Assembly: GCA_009602735.1 (NCBI GenBank)
Contig: WELA01007099.1
Location: forward strand, 61,808 to 125,807
From: Mesotaenium endlicherianum
Taxonomy: Eukaryota > Streptophyta > Zygnematophyceae > Zygnematales > Mesotaeniaceae
DNA: 64,000 bases
Direction of reading: 5' to 3'
Positions 35,139 through 47,708 of this stretch are shown here, in pieces. Position 1 is the stretch's first letter. Every line of letters starts with the position of its first letter. The notes beneath the pieces are model-generated. The model saw only the letters and a list, made by a program, of their open reading frames with translations, made no database searches and was not told where the DNA came from. The translations under genes were made by a program, and so were the position numbers.

Positions 35139-37146
35139 GGTAGGTTGCAGTACACTACTTGAAGCAAGTGTATGTACTAACTGAGTAAGTACATTCCAAC
35201 AAGTTAACATTGGAATAGCAATGATGCATGGCACATCAGGCAACTGCTTGAGGTAACCAATAAATTTCTTAAAACCTTATGTTTCATTGAACTTCGTGTA
35301 TTTTTGCACATGTGGTTAAAAGTTTAATTTTTTTTGGGCTCATTAACCTGATGCTACTAACCTTGCAAGGGCATTGTGTACCATCAAAATAGTTGGTCCC
35401 CCATTGACTTTAGTACGTGGACTTTTGAGCAAGTACTTAAGTCACAAGAAATTGCTTGTGAGGAGCTTTCAAGGTGTGAGCAAGGCAGGAGTTGAAGACC
35501 AGGAGAAGGAGAAAAGGCTTAGTTCAGTAGGCTAAGCTTTCATAACATTCTTTAATTGTTTGACCTCAAAAGGAGGCTATTTGATTTGGGTGTGGGGATT
35601 GCATGGTGTGATGTGCTCTGTTGTGTCTTCCAACTGGAAGCACTAATGAGAGTAAGGGTAATTTTATGCTTGTTTTCAATATTAATTGTGAAGTCAGATG
35701 GTTGCTTGCATGACAATTTGTTGTGGTTAGTTTTACTTGCATTTGGTAGGTCAATATATCACGCTTTATTTGCAAGCTTTGCTTGCTTTTCTTCACCTAG
35801 TTGACCGAAGTGTATTAGTAAATAATGTGTGATATGCTAAGTGTTGTCAAGACGACGACAGTTTAAGTTTGGGAGATTGTAAGGAATCAATCCATCATTT
35901 ATTAACTTAATTGCATACACACATATATCATTAAATAACTAATATGTCAATACCATCACATGTGCAAGTTCATCAAAAAATGTATGCATCAATATAATGC
36001 GAGTCTTCTTACTTTGTCAAAAAGGTCAGCAAGATAAATTTTGTATCATAGTGTAGTTTGCCGACTTTGTTGAAAAGGTCAGCAGGATGACTTTTGAGTC
36101 ATAGTATAGTTTGCTAAAGTTATATATATAAGACACAATACCAGTAGGTTGATATATAGTAAGCTCGCATAAAAATACTTAGTATACAGTATACTTAGAT
36201 TCAGTATGGTAAGGATAAATTTATATAGATGATGATTGCGAATTGGCACATGTGACCGACCGTTAGTATACTGGAAATCGAGAGGTTGATTGAGATTTGG
36301 TAAACCAATGTTCTACCAGTGTGGTTAAGTCATGGGTAGGCGGAGTCGTTGTCAGTTAGGCTGAACAATTAGGACTTCAGTCAACCGACCAATTGATATG
36401 GTCGTTACACCTAGATCCGTGGGTCTCAACTTAACGCGTTATCACAAAATGGCGCACCTTGCGCCGTGGTCAACCAGATGGTCACTAGGTACATAACAGG
36501 CTGAGATCTCGTGGTCCCTCATTCCGGACAGTAAGCTTAGAGTCGGATTTGTACTTGCAAGTCATGTTGTGCACTTTTGGGTTTTTTTATTATGACCAGC
36601 TTTCACGGAAATTAACATGGCTTCCTCGTCTGTGCACTGAAGTAAGCACACTAGGACATTTTGAAAAGGTCTTGTCAAGACGCGTCCGTTGCCATTAAGT
36701 TGGCTCTATTTGGTGAAGTATAGACAAAGTTATCATGTCTGGTATTTCGGGGTCACATAACGGACATATTCTATGGTTTTGCACTTAGTCAGTAGGATGT
36801 GATCTAGCTACATTAAGGTCATTTGAATAAGAGTGCCTTTGCTATTCAGTCCTTTGATGTTGCATATGCACCTATCTATGCTCGTATGCTTGGTAGGCAA
36901 GAGGCCAAGAGTTTCTAAAGGAGAAGCTCTAGTCCTCAAGTTTGTCCCAATTTTGTGCATTCATTTAGTGTGCGACTATGGTACACTCCAGTAAGGGAGT
37001 CAAGGGGTATAGATGAGTAAATGGAATTCATTTTACGGGCAAAGATCGCTCCCTGATCTTACACGCTTCCAACTATCTCTGATCTTATGTATATTTAAAC
37101 AAACTATATCTCTTGAATAAGAAAGGGTTTTTTAAGATTCATTTCA
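35139..37146 (+). mobile_element. 3' end and LTR of a gypsy-like family B
   Basis: Noncoding sequence leads to a polypurine tract (TTTAAGTTTGGGAGAT, ending 35877) and a 1269-bp LTR at 35878-37146. The LTR begins TGTAAGGAATCAATCC and ends GATTCATTTCA. Tract and termini resemble family A, but the LTR body is different and longer. No coding parts remain. Old fragment. Confidence 0.6.
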
Positions 37147-37252
37147 AGATGTGCGTTCGAGTACTAGGCCCTAGCTGTAGACTTGTCACATTTTTCATAG
37201 TCCTTCCTCATAGCTCTCTCTATAGCTCTTTCTCTCTCTCTCTTTTAGTGTT

Positions 37253-37949
37253 TGTAAGATTATAGGATTATAGACTGCATTATTTTGGTCAATTTGATGT
37301 CAAATTCGTCGAGTCAAGCATTAAGAAAGTTATAAATTTCAAAATATTAATCGATTTGAGGTCGGTTGACGACTGTCCTAATTTGCAGTGAGCGCAACCG
37401 TCGGATTGACCAACATCGTTGAGCAATCTGGCCATTGGACTGGATTCAAACCTTCACATAATTTCGGTTGACGCGGAGTGCCGATGAGGTCAAATTACCT
37501 AATAGTTTCGATTTAGCCTAACGCGCCTAAGTTGGTATGTTCCAGAGAGTTTTGTGCACTATATGTGGACGTTAAATCAGCCCGACACGGCAGATCAGGC
37601 GGATCTGGCATAGTCACAAATATTTTGGAAGGGACGATTTTGACAAACACTTAGAATTTTTGTTAATAAGCGGCCCTCCCTCCTAGAGGTGAGGAGTTAG
37701 GTCAAAAAATTAGAAATAGGCATAACTTCTTTATGTCTCATCAATTTTCACTTCTGTACACTTCTACGGGTTTGTAATAACAAGGTCTTTCATTATGTTC
37801 CATTTATGAGCACTTTCTTGCCACTCATAATCTTCAATAATAATTCAAAGTTTTTTTGGTGATATGCCACTACACCCTAGAGTACGATTGCAACTAGTTT
37901 GGTTTCTCGTAATTTAGTACGTTTCTACTAGGGCACTCTGTCCATTTCA
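37253..37949 (+). repeat. Old solo LTR of family C
   Basis: About 700 bp matching the 734-bp LTRs of the element at 40156-46284 (GAGGTCGGTTGACGACTGTCC; GACGCGGAGTGCCGA; AGAAATAGGCATAACTTCTT; GGGCACTCTG). The divergence is clearly greater than between that element's own LTRs. No matching flank duplication. Confidence 0.85.
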
Positions 37950-38150
37950 ATATTACCATTGCATGGACCACGTTAGCATAATGGTATTTTTTCGCTTTCA
38001 TTCCAAGAAGAGCACTGGACTTTTCCCCCACTTCGCCTAGGGTGGTCTTTACTCACTGCCAATTAGACCTAGGGTTTCTTGCCCGTATTTGATGCTCATA
38101 GCACTTGAAAGTCTGTGCTGCAATAGACTTGGTGATGGTTACCATGTAGT

Positions 38151-38275
38151 AAACTGTGATAAGAGCTCCAATACTACTGAAATGAATTCACTTAAGTATT
38201 AGCACTTAACAACCAATAAGAGATTTTCATATCAACAAGTAGCACTTATCGTATTTGCTGATATTAGTAAGTACT
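38151..38275 (-). repeat. Family A LTR and primer-site fragment
   Basis: CTGTGATAAGAGCTCCAATA followed by TACTGAAATGAATTC: the leader and LTR boundary of family A read on the minus strand. Fragment only. Confidence 0.6.
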
Positions 38276-38289
38276 TTATCTATCTGTTT

Positions 38290-40155
38290 CACTACAATAG
38301 CATCGGAGTTAGGCACTTTGGTAGCACAAGAAGATGGCCAATTCTCAAGATAAACAACAAGCTTTTGAAGGAGGCACTTTATCTTCAGGAGGTCTCCCTC
38401 CAGCGTCCATTGTAGAGCACACTTAAGAAAATCTGCCACCACATGGAGCATCACAAGGAGGAGCACCATCACATCCCTTGGCAGCTGCTGTGGCAAAGTT
38501 GACTTCACCACAAGGAGTTCCTGCAAATGAGTGGGCAGCCTTCCTCATGACCATGCACAACCAAGTGGGCTTGGCCACCTATGAAGCAACCGTGCAAACG
38601 TCGAGAGACGCTATGGTTGCCATGGCTGCCCCTTTTGCAAGCAACGCTCCAGATCCATCCCTGGCTCCCGCGCCTTTATAAGAGCCTAAAAGAGCAAGAA
38701 AACTCATCAAGCTCGGCAAACCCAACGCTTCCAACCCAAAGAAAAGAGCTAACCTAAATTTATGGCTCTACCAAGTGAAGACGTATCTCACATTCCTTGA
38801 AGTACCCGAGTGTAATGAATCAGTATATTAGTAGATATAATATTCATTTAAATATAATAGTTAATTAAGTTCAGCTTGTAATGAATCAGTATATTAGTAG
38901 ATATAATATTCATTTAAATAAAATAGTTAATTAAGTTCAGCCTGCTGAACTCTAGTTAATAATCAGTCTGCTGGACTTCACATTTAATATCAGTTTAATG
39001 ACTCAGCCGAAAGCAGCAGGATGAAGTCAACTTAAGTCAGCTTGCTGACACATTCTTTGACAGCCAGTTGACTTCCGTACTTGGTAGCAACGAACTGCCT
39101 CGATATGCATGTAAGTGTGGTATGCTAGATGAATGGCCAGATGACATCCCTATGATGGATGGCGATTCGGGATGATGGGAGATGGCGGTGGATTTGGTTA
39201 ACCGAGGTCCTACCAACGTGGTTAACTCCCGGGTAGGCGGTGCCATCGCACTGGCCGTTGAACAGTAAACTCATTCCATGTACATATGCTAGGCATTGCT
39301 CTCGAGTTCGGCATTCGGAAACGAGGCCAACTCTCTTGTACAGCTTACTGAGAGAGATCTGAATCCAAGGCGAGAAGCCATTGATACGCACTGTCTTCTA
39401 ACCTTGCTTATGTATGAGTTTACTGATTGCATTATTGATGCTAGTTCACTCGCATTTGACTTACGGATATTGTTCACTGCTAGTGTGTTGTCCTTTGCCG
39501 TTTAACCAGCTAACGGAAAACACCATAAAGATTACTTGCTGATATAAAGATCTTCATTAATTGTTAATCGCCTAGTTGGTGAGTCGATTCATTTCACCGA
39601 GGAGGACTTCGTTTTGTTTGCCGTTACCTTGCTTAGAGGAGCAGCAACATCATGGTGGCGTGACTATCAAGCAGTTGTATATCAAGCTATGGCGCACTCC
39701 GTGCCCAACCAAGAGCCACCACTGTCGTATGCAAGATGGGCAGATTTTCATGAAATCCTCAAGAAGCAATTTAATCCCATCAATGCGGAGGAGATTGCCT
39801 GAGGAAAGCTCCACCATCTCAAGCAAACGACGTCCGTTCAAGGATTTGCGACCTCCCACTTAAAATCCCCAACATGTCTCTTGAGGAGAAGATTAATCGC
39901 TATATTTTTGGCTCTGAGCCCAAGATGGCAAAGGAAAGTGGAAATGACGAACTTCTCGAAGATCATTGAAGTGGCCCAAAAGGTGGGTATCTTGGATTTC
40001 AAATATTAATTGTTGTCACTTTCACGGGCACCGACAACGCGGGTGTACATAGCCCCCTCCACATCCAAATCTGGACCCACATCCATGGAAATTGGAGTCA
40101 TTAAAAGAGACCCCGCGGCTGCTCGGAAGACTGGAAGATCCTCCAATGCCACTTA
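38290..40155 (+). mobile_element. Ty3/gypsy fossil D, gag part
   Basis: A primer-site-like ATAGCATCGGAGTTAGG at about 38297 is followed by a gag-like reading from ATG 38334 (MANSQDKQQAFEGG). Further on come WLYQVKTYLTFLEVPE and, after a solo LTR insertion, EEDFVLFAVTLLRGAATSWW, a typical gypsy capsid segment. It runs to 40155, where element C interrupts it, and resumes at 46285. Broken at several points. Confidence 0.8.
38811..39596 (+). repeat. Family A solo LTR with TSD CCGAG
   Basis: TGTAATGAATCAG...GATTCATTTCA, flanked by CCGAG at 38806-38810 and 39597-39601. The first 66 bp of the LTR are present twice in tandem (second start at 38877). It sits inside the gag of gypsy D. The perfect duplication and close match to other copies suggest it is young; internal sequence was probably lost by LTR recombination. 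Confidence 0.93.
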
Positions 40156-40889
40156 TGTAAGGTCATAGGTTTATAAAGTGTATTTTTGAGTTTCATGAAA
40201 GTGTGTTTTGATTGTATAGTAGTATAGAGTGCATTTTTGTGGTCATTTTGATATAAAGTTCATCAAATTTAGTCAAGTATTGAGAGAGGTATGGATTTTC
40301 GAAGTTTAATTAGTTTTAAGGTCGGTTGACGACTGTCCTTAATTCGCGGTGAGCGCGAGCGTCGGATTGACCGACAGCGTGGAGCGATCTGGCCCGTTAG
40401 AATGAACTCGAACCTTCACGTAAGTTTGGCTGACGCGGAGTGCCGACTAGGTCGATTTACCTAGAAGTTTCGCTTTAGCTTAGCGCGTCTAAGATAGAAT
40501 ATTCCAGTAATGTCGATGCATGTAAATTCGGCCCGACACATTAGATTAGACTGATCTGGCTTACTCACGAATATTCTGGAAGGGACGTTTTGACGAACAC
40601 TTAGGAAAATCCGTAGCTTCCTCCTACAGAGGAGCATTTAGGCAGAAAATTATAAATAGGCATAACTTCTTTGTTTCTTATCAGTTTTCACTTCTGTAAA
40701 TTTCTACGGGTTTGTAGTGACAAGGCCTTTCATCCTACATCATTTGTGAGCAGTTTCTTGCCACCCAAAATGTCAACTAATTTTCCTAAGCTTTCTTAGC
40801 AGTATGCCGCTGCACTCTTTAGTATGATTGCAACTAGTTCCTTTCCTCGTGAGTCACTACGCTTCCAATAGGGCACTTTGCCCCTTTCA
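40156..40889 (+). repeat. 5' LTR of element C
   Basis: 734 bp, TGTAAGGTCATAGG...GCCCCTTTCA, matching 45551-46284. Confidence 0.95.
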
Positions 40890-40891
40890 TC

Positions 40892-40903
40892 TGGTATCGG
40901 AGC
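40892..40903 (+). other. Primer-binding site of element C
   Basis: TGGTATCGGAGC two bases after the LTR, complementary to the 3' end of initiator-Met tRNA (plants usually TGGTATCAGAGC). Confidence 0.85.
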
Positions 40904-40926
40904 TGGGCTAGTTTGCATATTATATT

Positions 40927-41955
40927 ATGGAGTCGCAGTCGGCAACTGGAGGTGGCGAACATGTCGAGCATGTTGAGCGCGTGGAGCAGAGGGCACCACC
41001 TTTGTCAAGGGAGCAACAAGAGATGCAGGCAATGTTGAGGCAGATGGCAAACGCAATTGGAGGAGAAGTCTACGCACAATTTCAACAAAATATGCGCCAG
41101 GAGGTGGAGAGAATGGTGCGAGTTGTTATGGGGAACGCCGCTTCGACGAGTTCGGCACCTGCACCCATTGTACCACCAATTCATGTTAACCCAGTGGTGC
41201 AACCAGTTATTCCATCCGCATCAGGAGTGCGTGCGCCTAAGCCTGAAATCTATATTGGAGAGCGTGGATCGCCGCCTGTTCGTCAATGGATTTTTGAAGT
41301 GCGGAAGTTTATGGAGTATTCTGCGCTCACGCCCGACAGGCAAGTCGCCTTTGTCATAACTTTGCTGCAGAAGAGTGCTGGAGCTTGGTATGAACGAGAA
41401 GAGCAGCTGTCAGGAGTTCCTGCTACTGTTGATCAGCTATTTGAAGGCTTGAAGAGGCAATTTCAACCTACTGCACCCAAGGCTACCGCTCGAGATCTAT
41501 TGGTGCGCCTTCGTCAACGAGCAAGCGTTCAAGAGTATATGTCGCGCTTCAACGGGCTGGCGCTTCAATGTCCATCCATGCACGAGTCGGAGATGATGGA
41601 CAAGTTCAAGAGGGGACTCAAGCCAACTGTGGCCAAGGAAGTGGCGCTCAAGGACCCTACCAGTCTTGGAGAAATGATGGCATTGGCAACAAGGGTCGAC
41701 GCTGTGGAGTATAGTCAGAGGCAGTGGGGCAGCCACAACTTTGGAGGATATCGACACTTTGGATCTCAAGCGCCAAGCACGAGTGTTCAAGGTCCAGTAC
41801 CCATGGAGTTGGGACTTGTGCAGTACCAGCGCAGGCAGCAGAATTTCAAGCCGAGAGGACCCTGCTATAATTGCGGCAAGCTTGGACATCTGGCTCGAGA
41901 CTGTTGTGTGAAAGCAAAGCAACCTCAACAGCAGGAAAAAGGAGGACGCCAGTAA
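40927..41955 (+). CDS. Gag of element C
   Basis: 342 residues. The capsid-like part includes [45 protein letters not shown] and [11 protein letters not shown], a typical Ty3/gypsy gag (retrotrans_gag) pattern. A CCHC zinc knuckle [14 protein letters not shown] sits near the C-terminus. It overlaps the start of pol in a different (-1) frame, an arrangement for which programmed frameshifting is known in the family. Confidence 0.93.
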   Translation: MESQSATGGGEHVEHVERVEQRAPPLSREQQEMQAMLRQMANAIGGEVYAQFQQNMRQEVERMVRVVMGNAASTSSAPAPIVPPIHVNPVVQPVIPSASGVRAPKPEIYIGERGSPPVRQWIFEVRKFMEYSALTPDRQVAFVITLLQKSAGAWYEREEQLSGVPATVDQLFEGLKRQFQPTAPKATARDLLVRLRQRASVQEYMSRFNGLALQCPSMHESEMMDKFKRGLKPTVAKEVALKDPTSLGEMMALATRVDAVEYSQRQWGSHNFGGYRHFGSQAPSTSVQGPVPMELGLVQYQRRQQNFKPRGPCYNCGKLGHLARDCCVKAKQPQQQEKGGRQ

Positions 41956-44900
41956 GGCGTTCTGGGGTGTCTACTGGCGTGAACACGAGAACTCACAAGG
42001 AGGTTATCCCCAGGAGCCTGCCGAGAAGCAAAGGACGAGACGTTGACAAGCCTATTATCGTGGAAGGAGTGGTCGACGGCAACAAGGCGAAGTGCATGGT
42101 CGACAGTGGCGCAAGTGCAAACTTTGTGCACAAGAAGCTGGTGAAAGAGTGGCAAATCCCTGTGCAGAAGCATTATGAGCCTAAGGAGGCAATTTTGGCG
42201 AATGGGCAGAGACTCAAGTGTGGTGCACCTACGGAAGCTATTCACGTGGAAGTAGCGTGGCACCAGAGTACTGAAGTTATGGAGCAGGCAGAGTTAGGTC
42301 ACCATGAGGTGATATTGGGCCGACCATGGCTGAGAAAAGCCAATCCTCATGTGCATTGGAGCACAGGACAAGTGAAAGTCCAAGGGCGTGATGGTCGAAT
42401 GGAGACAGCGAAACAGGTGGAGGTAGATATGACCACAAGTAACTGTTTTCTGTCGAGCCTGCAAGTTAAGAAGCTATGCAGGGCGAATCAGGTGAAGGAG
42501 ATGTACCTTGTTTCGGTGGCCCTGGCCAGGTCATCAGATGGAGCAAGCGTGAATCCTAACAGCCTGGGCGAATGTACATCGCCGGAGGAGCAAGTAGTGG
42601 TGTCTGATCTCCTTGCTCAGAAGGAGCAGAGCCCAACTGCTCAAGAGAAGAAGCCTGCTGAGATGCCTGCCCAAATTAAGGCGCTGTTGGAGGAGTTCAA
42701 GTGCGTTTTTCCTAAGGAGTTACCTGCAGGATTACCTCCACAGAGAGCTATGGAGCACAAAATCGAGTTGGAACCAGGGAGCAAGCCACCAGTGAGACCC
42801 GCCTATCGTCAATCGTTTGCGGAGTTGGACGAGTTGAAGAAGCAGCTGACGGAGTTGTTGGAGAAGGGATTCATCCGACCCAGCGAGTCTCCATTTGCAG
42901 CGCCAGTCTTATTTGTGAAGAAGAAGGATGGGACTATGAGGATGTGTGTCGACTACTGGGCACTCAACAAGGTCACTATCAAGAACAGGTACCCACTTCC
43001 ACAAGTGGACGAGTTGATTGACAGGCTTGTCGGGGCGAAGTATTTCTCGAAGATTGATTTGAGGAGTAGCTATCACCAGGTACGGATTGCGGAAGGAGAT
43101 GTTCAGAAGACTGCTTTCAAAACTCGCTATGGTTTATTTGAGTTCACAGTCATGCCTTTTGGATTGACCAATGCACCTGCTACATTTATGGGACTCATGA
43201 ATAGTATCTTCAGACCCTATTTGGACCAGTTTGTGGTGGTATTTTTGGACGACATCCTGATCTATTCGAAGACCTTGGAGGAGCATGTGGGGCATCTGAG
43301 GAAGGTGTTGGAGGTCTTGAGAGATCAAAAGCTGTATGGGAAGATGAGCAAGTGCGACTTCTGTCTCAAGGAGGTCGAGTTTCTTGGGCACATAGTGGGA
43401 GCTGAAGGAGTCAAGGTGGAGCAGAAGAAGGTGCAAGCAGTCAGAGATTGGCCGGTACCTGCTGATATTCATCAACTCAGGAGTTTCCTCGGTATGGCGA
43501 ATTATTATCGACGTTTCATTGAAGGATTTGCCAAGGTGTGTGCACCGCTCACGGACATGTTGAAGAAGCAGGAGAAGTGGCTATGGGGTGACAAGGAGCA
43601 GCAAGCTTTTGAGAAGATTAAGGAGCTGTTGACACGGGCACCTGTGTTGGCAATTGCAAGTCCAGAACTTCCTTTCACCATCATCACGGACGCATCAAAC
43701 TTTGCAGTGGGAGCCATTCTTCTCCAGGACCAGGGCAAGGGATTGCAGCCTGTGGCATACGAGAGCAGGAAGTTGAGTCCTGCTGAGCAGAATTATGCAG
43801 TACACGAGCGGGAGATGTTGGCTATTATCCAGGCTTTGAGGATTTGGCAATGTTATGTGGACGAACGGAAGGTGTTCATCAAGACCGACCACAAGAGCTT
43901 GGAGAAGTTTATGACGCAACCAACGTTGACACCAAGACAGGCAAGGTGGATGGAGTTTCTGCAACAGTTCGACCACAAGATTGAGTATTTACCTGGGAAG
44001 ATCAACCCTGCAGATGCTTTATTCAGAAGGTGTGACCTTGCAGCTGTCTCGATCATCAAGGAGAGTATGGACTCCAAGGAGAAGCTTCAAAGAGGTTATG
44101 AGGAGGACCCAGAGTTTGCTGATGGTGGAGCAGCTGAGTCCAACTCGAGTATGCAGAAGAAGGACGGCATATGGTATTATGGTGATTCCAAGAGAGTGGT
44201 GGTACCTGACATCAAGGAGCTACGAGACTTACTGCTTGCGGAGCATCATGACTGCTTATATGCTGGACACTTTGGAAGCGAGAAGACGGCAAGCGTGCTG
44301 AAACGGGAATACTACTGGAGAAATATAGACAAGGACATCGAGGAGTGGATCAGGAGTTGCGATGCGTGCCAGAGAAACAAGACACCAAATCAAAAGAAGG
44401 GAGGTACATTGCAGCCCCTGCCTATTCCAGAGTATCCTTGGAAGCAAATTGCTATGGACTTCATCACGTCGTTACCAGTGAGTGGTCAAGGGCACGATGC
44501 AGTATGGGTTGTGTCTGACAGACTCAGCAAGATGGCTCACTTCATTCCCATCAAGGAGACTTCTACGGCAGCGGATGTGGCACGGCTATTCTTTGATCTT
44601 ATTTTCAGGCTACATGGGTTGCCGAAGGTGATAGGTTCAGATCGGGATCCAAGGTTTACTAGCAACTTTTGGCGGTCATTGTTTACTTTGATGGGGACCA
44701 AGCTGAGTATGAGCACTTCCTATCANTTCCCATCATCCTCAGACAGACGGGCAGAGTGAGAGGCTCAACAAAACTCTGCAAGAGGTGCTCAGGAGTTTCA
44801 CTATGGAAGACCCTTCAAAGTGGGACAAGAAGCTACCAGGGTTGGAGTTTGCCTACAACAACAGCATGCAGGGATCGACCAAGCAGTCACCATTCGCTAT

Positions 44901-45596
44901 GATTTATGGGCGAGAAGTATATCATCCAGGGAACATCTTGTTGGAGAAGGCCAAGGAGACTCAGGTTCCTACTACACAAGCTTTATGGAGCAGATGGCCA
45001 AGACTTGGGATATGGCGATGACGTGTATTCGGAAGGCACAGGAAGAGCAGGTTAAGCATGCTAACAAGCACAGGAGGGAAGTGACATTCCATGTGGGCGA
45101 CAAAGTACTCTTGTCTACAGAGAACCTACCTTTCACAGGCAAGAGGAAATTGCGGGCACGGTTTACAGGTCCCTTTGTAGTGCTCAAGCAGGTGAATCCA
45201 GTGGCCTACAAGTTGGAGCTTCCTTCAGGCTGGCGTATCCATGATGTGTTCCATGTCAGTTGTTTGCGGCCATACGTTGACCCGAATGAAGGACATCCAG
45301 GACGACTACCTACACCGCCACCACCGGTCGAGATCGATGATGTATTGGAGTATGAAGTGGAGGCGATTGTCGGCGATCGACGAGTCAAGCGAGGTCAACG
45401 ATTTGTCCAAGAGTATCTGGTCAAGTGGAAAGGCTACCATGCGGACGACAACACTTGGGAGCCAGAGGCCAACTTGACTCATTGTAAGAGTAAGTTGAGA
45501 CGTTATCTGCAGAATGCGTCGAGGACGTCGCATCTTGAGGAGGGGGATGATGTAAGGTCAAAGTGCATTTTTGAGTTTCATGAAAGTGTGTTTTGA
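41871..45596 (+). CDS. Pol region of element C
   Basis: Ordered motifs: protease [15 protein letters not shown] (about 42098), reverse transcriptase with [11 protein letters not shown] (about 43238), RNase [14 protein letters not shown] (about 43690), integrase zinc motif and CDACQRNK (about 44360), integrase core [20 protein letters not shown], and a C-terminal chromodomain [11 protein letters not shown]...YLVKWKGY (about 45350-45440). The sequence has one N at 44726, so continuity there cannot be judged. The stated start is simply where the frame opens, not a proven initiation site. Confidence 0.88.
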
Positions 45597-46284
45597 TTGT
45601 ATAGTAGTATAGAGTGCATTTTTGTGGTAATTCTGATATGAAGTTCATCGAATTTGATCAAGTATTGAGAGAGTTATGGATTTTCGAAGTTTAATTAGTT
45701 TTGAGGTCGGTTGACGACTGTCCTTAATTCGCGGTGAGCGCGACCGTCGGATTGACCGACAGCGTCGAGCGATCTGGCCCGTTAGAATGAACTCGAACCT
45801 TCACGTAAGTTCGGCTGACGCGGAGTGCCGACTAGGTCGATTTACCTAGAAGTTTCGGTTTAGCCTAGCGCGTCTAAGATAGAATATTCTAGTAATGTCG
45901 ATGCATGTATGTGGACGTCAATTTGGCCCGACACGTCAGATTAGACTGATCTGGCTTACTCACGAATATTCTGGAAGGGACGATTTGACGAACACTTAGG
46001 AAAGTCCGTAGCTTCCTCCTAGAGAGGAGCATTTAGGCAAAAAATTATAAATAGGCATAACTTCTTTGCTTCTTATCAGTTTTCACTTCTGTAAATTTCT
46101 ACGGGTTTGTAGTGACAAGGCCTTTCATCCTACATCATTTGTGAGCAGTTTCTTGCCACCCAAAATGTCAAGTCATTTTCCTAAGCTTTCTTAGCAATAT
46201 GCCGCTGCACTCTTTAATATGATTGCAACTAGTTCCTTTCCTCGTGAGTCACTACGCTTCCACTAGGGCACTCTGCCCCTTTCA
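45551..46284 (+). repeat. 3' LTR of element C
   Basis: 734 bp, overlapping the last codons of the pol frame. TG...CA ends, then the ACTTA duplication. Confidence 0.95.
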
Positions 46285-47708
46285 ACTTATGATACAAGAA
46301 ATCAAGGAGTGAAAGCAAGACTCTTCCCGGCTGAAAAAGAGGCTCTCATGAAGATTGGAGTATGCTCTTAATATAGAGAAAAAGGCCATCGTGCACTCTT
46401 ATGCCCCAAAAAGATGTCAAAAATCAGAGAGTGCCGGTAGGCCAGGAGCCTACCACCCCAAGACCTACTTCACGAGAAGACAACAATTCAAGTAAGGTGG
46501 AGATCCATGTTGAAGACGACATTCTAGCCCCAATGAGTTTGAGAGGTTATCTTGGAGGAGAGAAGATCCACATCTTGGTGGATAGTGGAGCTCAAGGCAA
46601 CTTCATCGCTGCAGATTTTGCCATCAAACACGATATTACTATGCAAATTTATGACCACAACAAGGAGATTATGATATGCCCGACAACCTCTTAATACTCC
46701 CCCCTCCAAGGAGATGTACCCCTTAACACTCTCCATCAAGTCCGTCAAGGATGGAGTAGTGTTCTCCCCCATGCATGCGGGCAAGTATGACGTCATCCTA
46801 GGGACGCCTTGGTTGAACGAGCACAACCCCCAAATTGATTGGAGGGAAGTTACTACAAAGTCAAGAATGACATCACTTCAAAAACCAGTATTTTGCACGC
46901 AATCCAAAATATCCAGCTCTAAGGCATCAAGAAGCCAATACACGTGATACTATTGTCCGCCTTCCAACTCAAGGGACTTGTGACAAAAGGACACAAGTCT
47001 CTTTTGGCCATAATCACGCCAAAAGACATCAAGATAGACAACCAAAGTCAAGAAGGCAGCACCATTCCAAAGAAGATACAAGAAGTCTTGAAAGATTACG
47101 AAGGAGTATTCTTCCCAAAATTGCCCAAGGGCCTACCCCCCAATAGATTTGTAGACTACAAGATAGAGTTTGAGCCCGAAAGCAAGCCTATCTCTTGACC
47201 TACATTCAAAATTTCATACACAAAGCTAGACAAAGTCAAGAAGCAAATTAAAAAGCTACTGAAGCTTGGCTTTATTACACCTAGCAAATCACCATTTGGA
47301 GCCTCGGTGTTATTTGTCAAGAAGAAGGATGGTACCTTGAGTGTATGTGTGGTCTATCGCGCCCTCATCAAGATCACTATCAAAAATCAATGTCTGTTGC
47401 CGCGCATGGATGAGCTCATAGACCGCCTGGTTGGGGTCAAGTACTTCACAAAGGTGGACTTGAGAAGCGGCTACCACCAGATACGCATCGCTGAACCTGG
47501 CATAGAGAAGACGACATTCAGGACAAGATGTGGACATTTTGAGTTCATGGTTCTGCCATTTAGACTCACCTACGCGTTGGCAATTTTCATAATTATGATG
47601 AACATCATATTTCAGCCACTGTTGGAAGAATTTGTGGTGGAATTTATTGACCACATTCTTATTAACAGCAAGACGGTTACTGAGTCTATGGGGGTCGATA
47701 CTGAATGA
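46285..47708 (+). mobile_element. Ty3/gypsy fossil D, protease and RT part
   Basis: Continues gypsy D after element C. It includes a nucleocapsid-like YREKGHRALLC, protease ILVDSGAQGNF (about 46574), and reverse transcriptase segments [32 protein letters not shown]-like and FVVEFIDHILI (about 47310-47660). It stops near 47690 with no RNase H or integrase. Broken. Confidence 0.85.

Larger units (their letters stand above)
40156..46284 (+). mobile_element. Nearly whole Ty3/gypsy chromovirus, family C
   Basis: Two 734-bp LTRs (40156-40889 and 45551-46284) with TG...CA ends, flanked by the 5-bp duplication ACTTA (40151-40155 and 46285-46289). A primer site TGGTATCGGAGC lies at 40892-40903. Gag is at 40927-41955 and pol runs from about 41871 to 45596. 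Pol order is protease, RT, RNase H, integrase and chromodomain. The LTRs are very similar with scattered differences, so it is fairly recent. One unresolved base (N, 44726) in the integrase region prevents a judgement of whether pol is whole. It is inserted into the gag of gypsy D. Confidence 0.95.
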
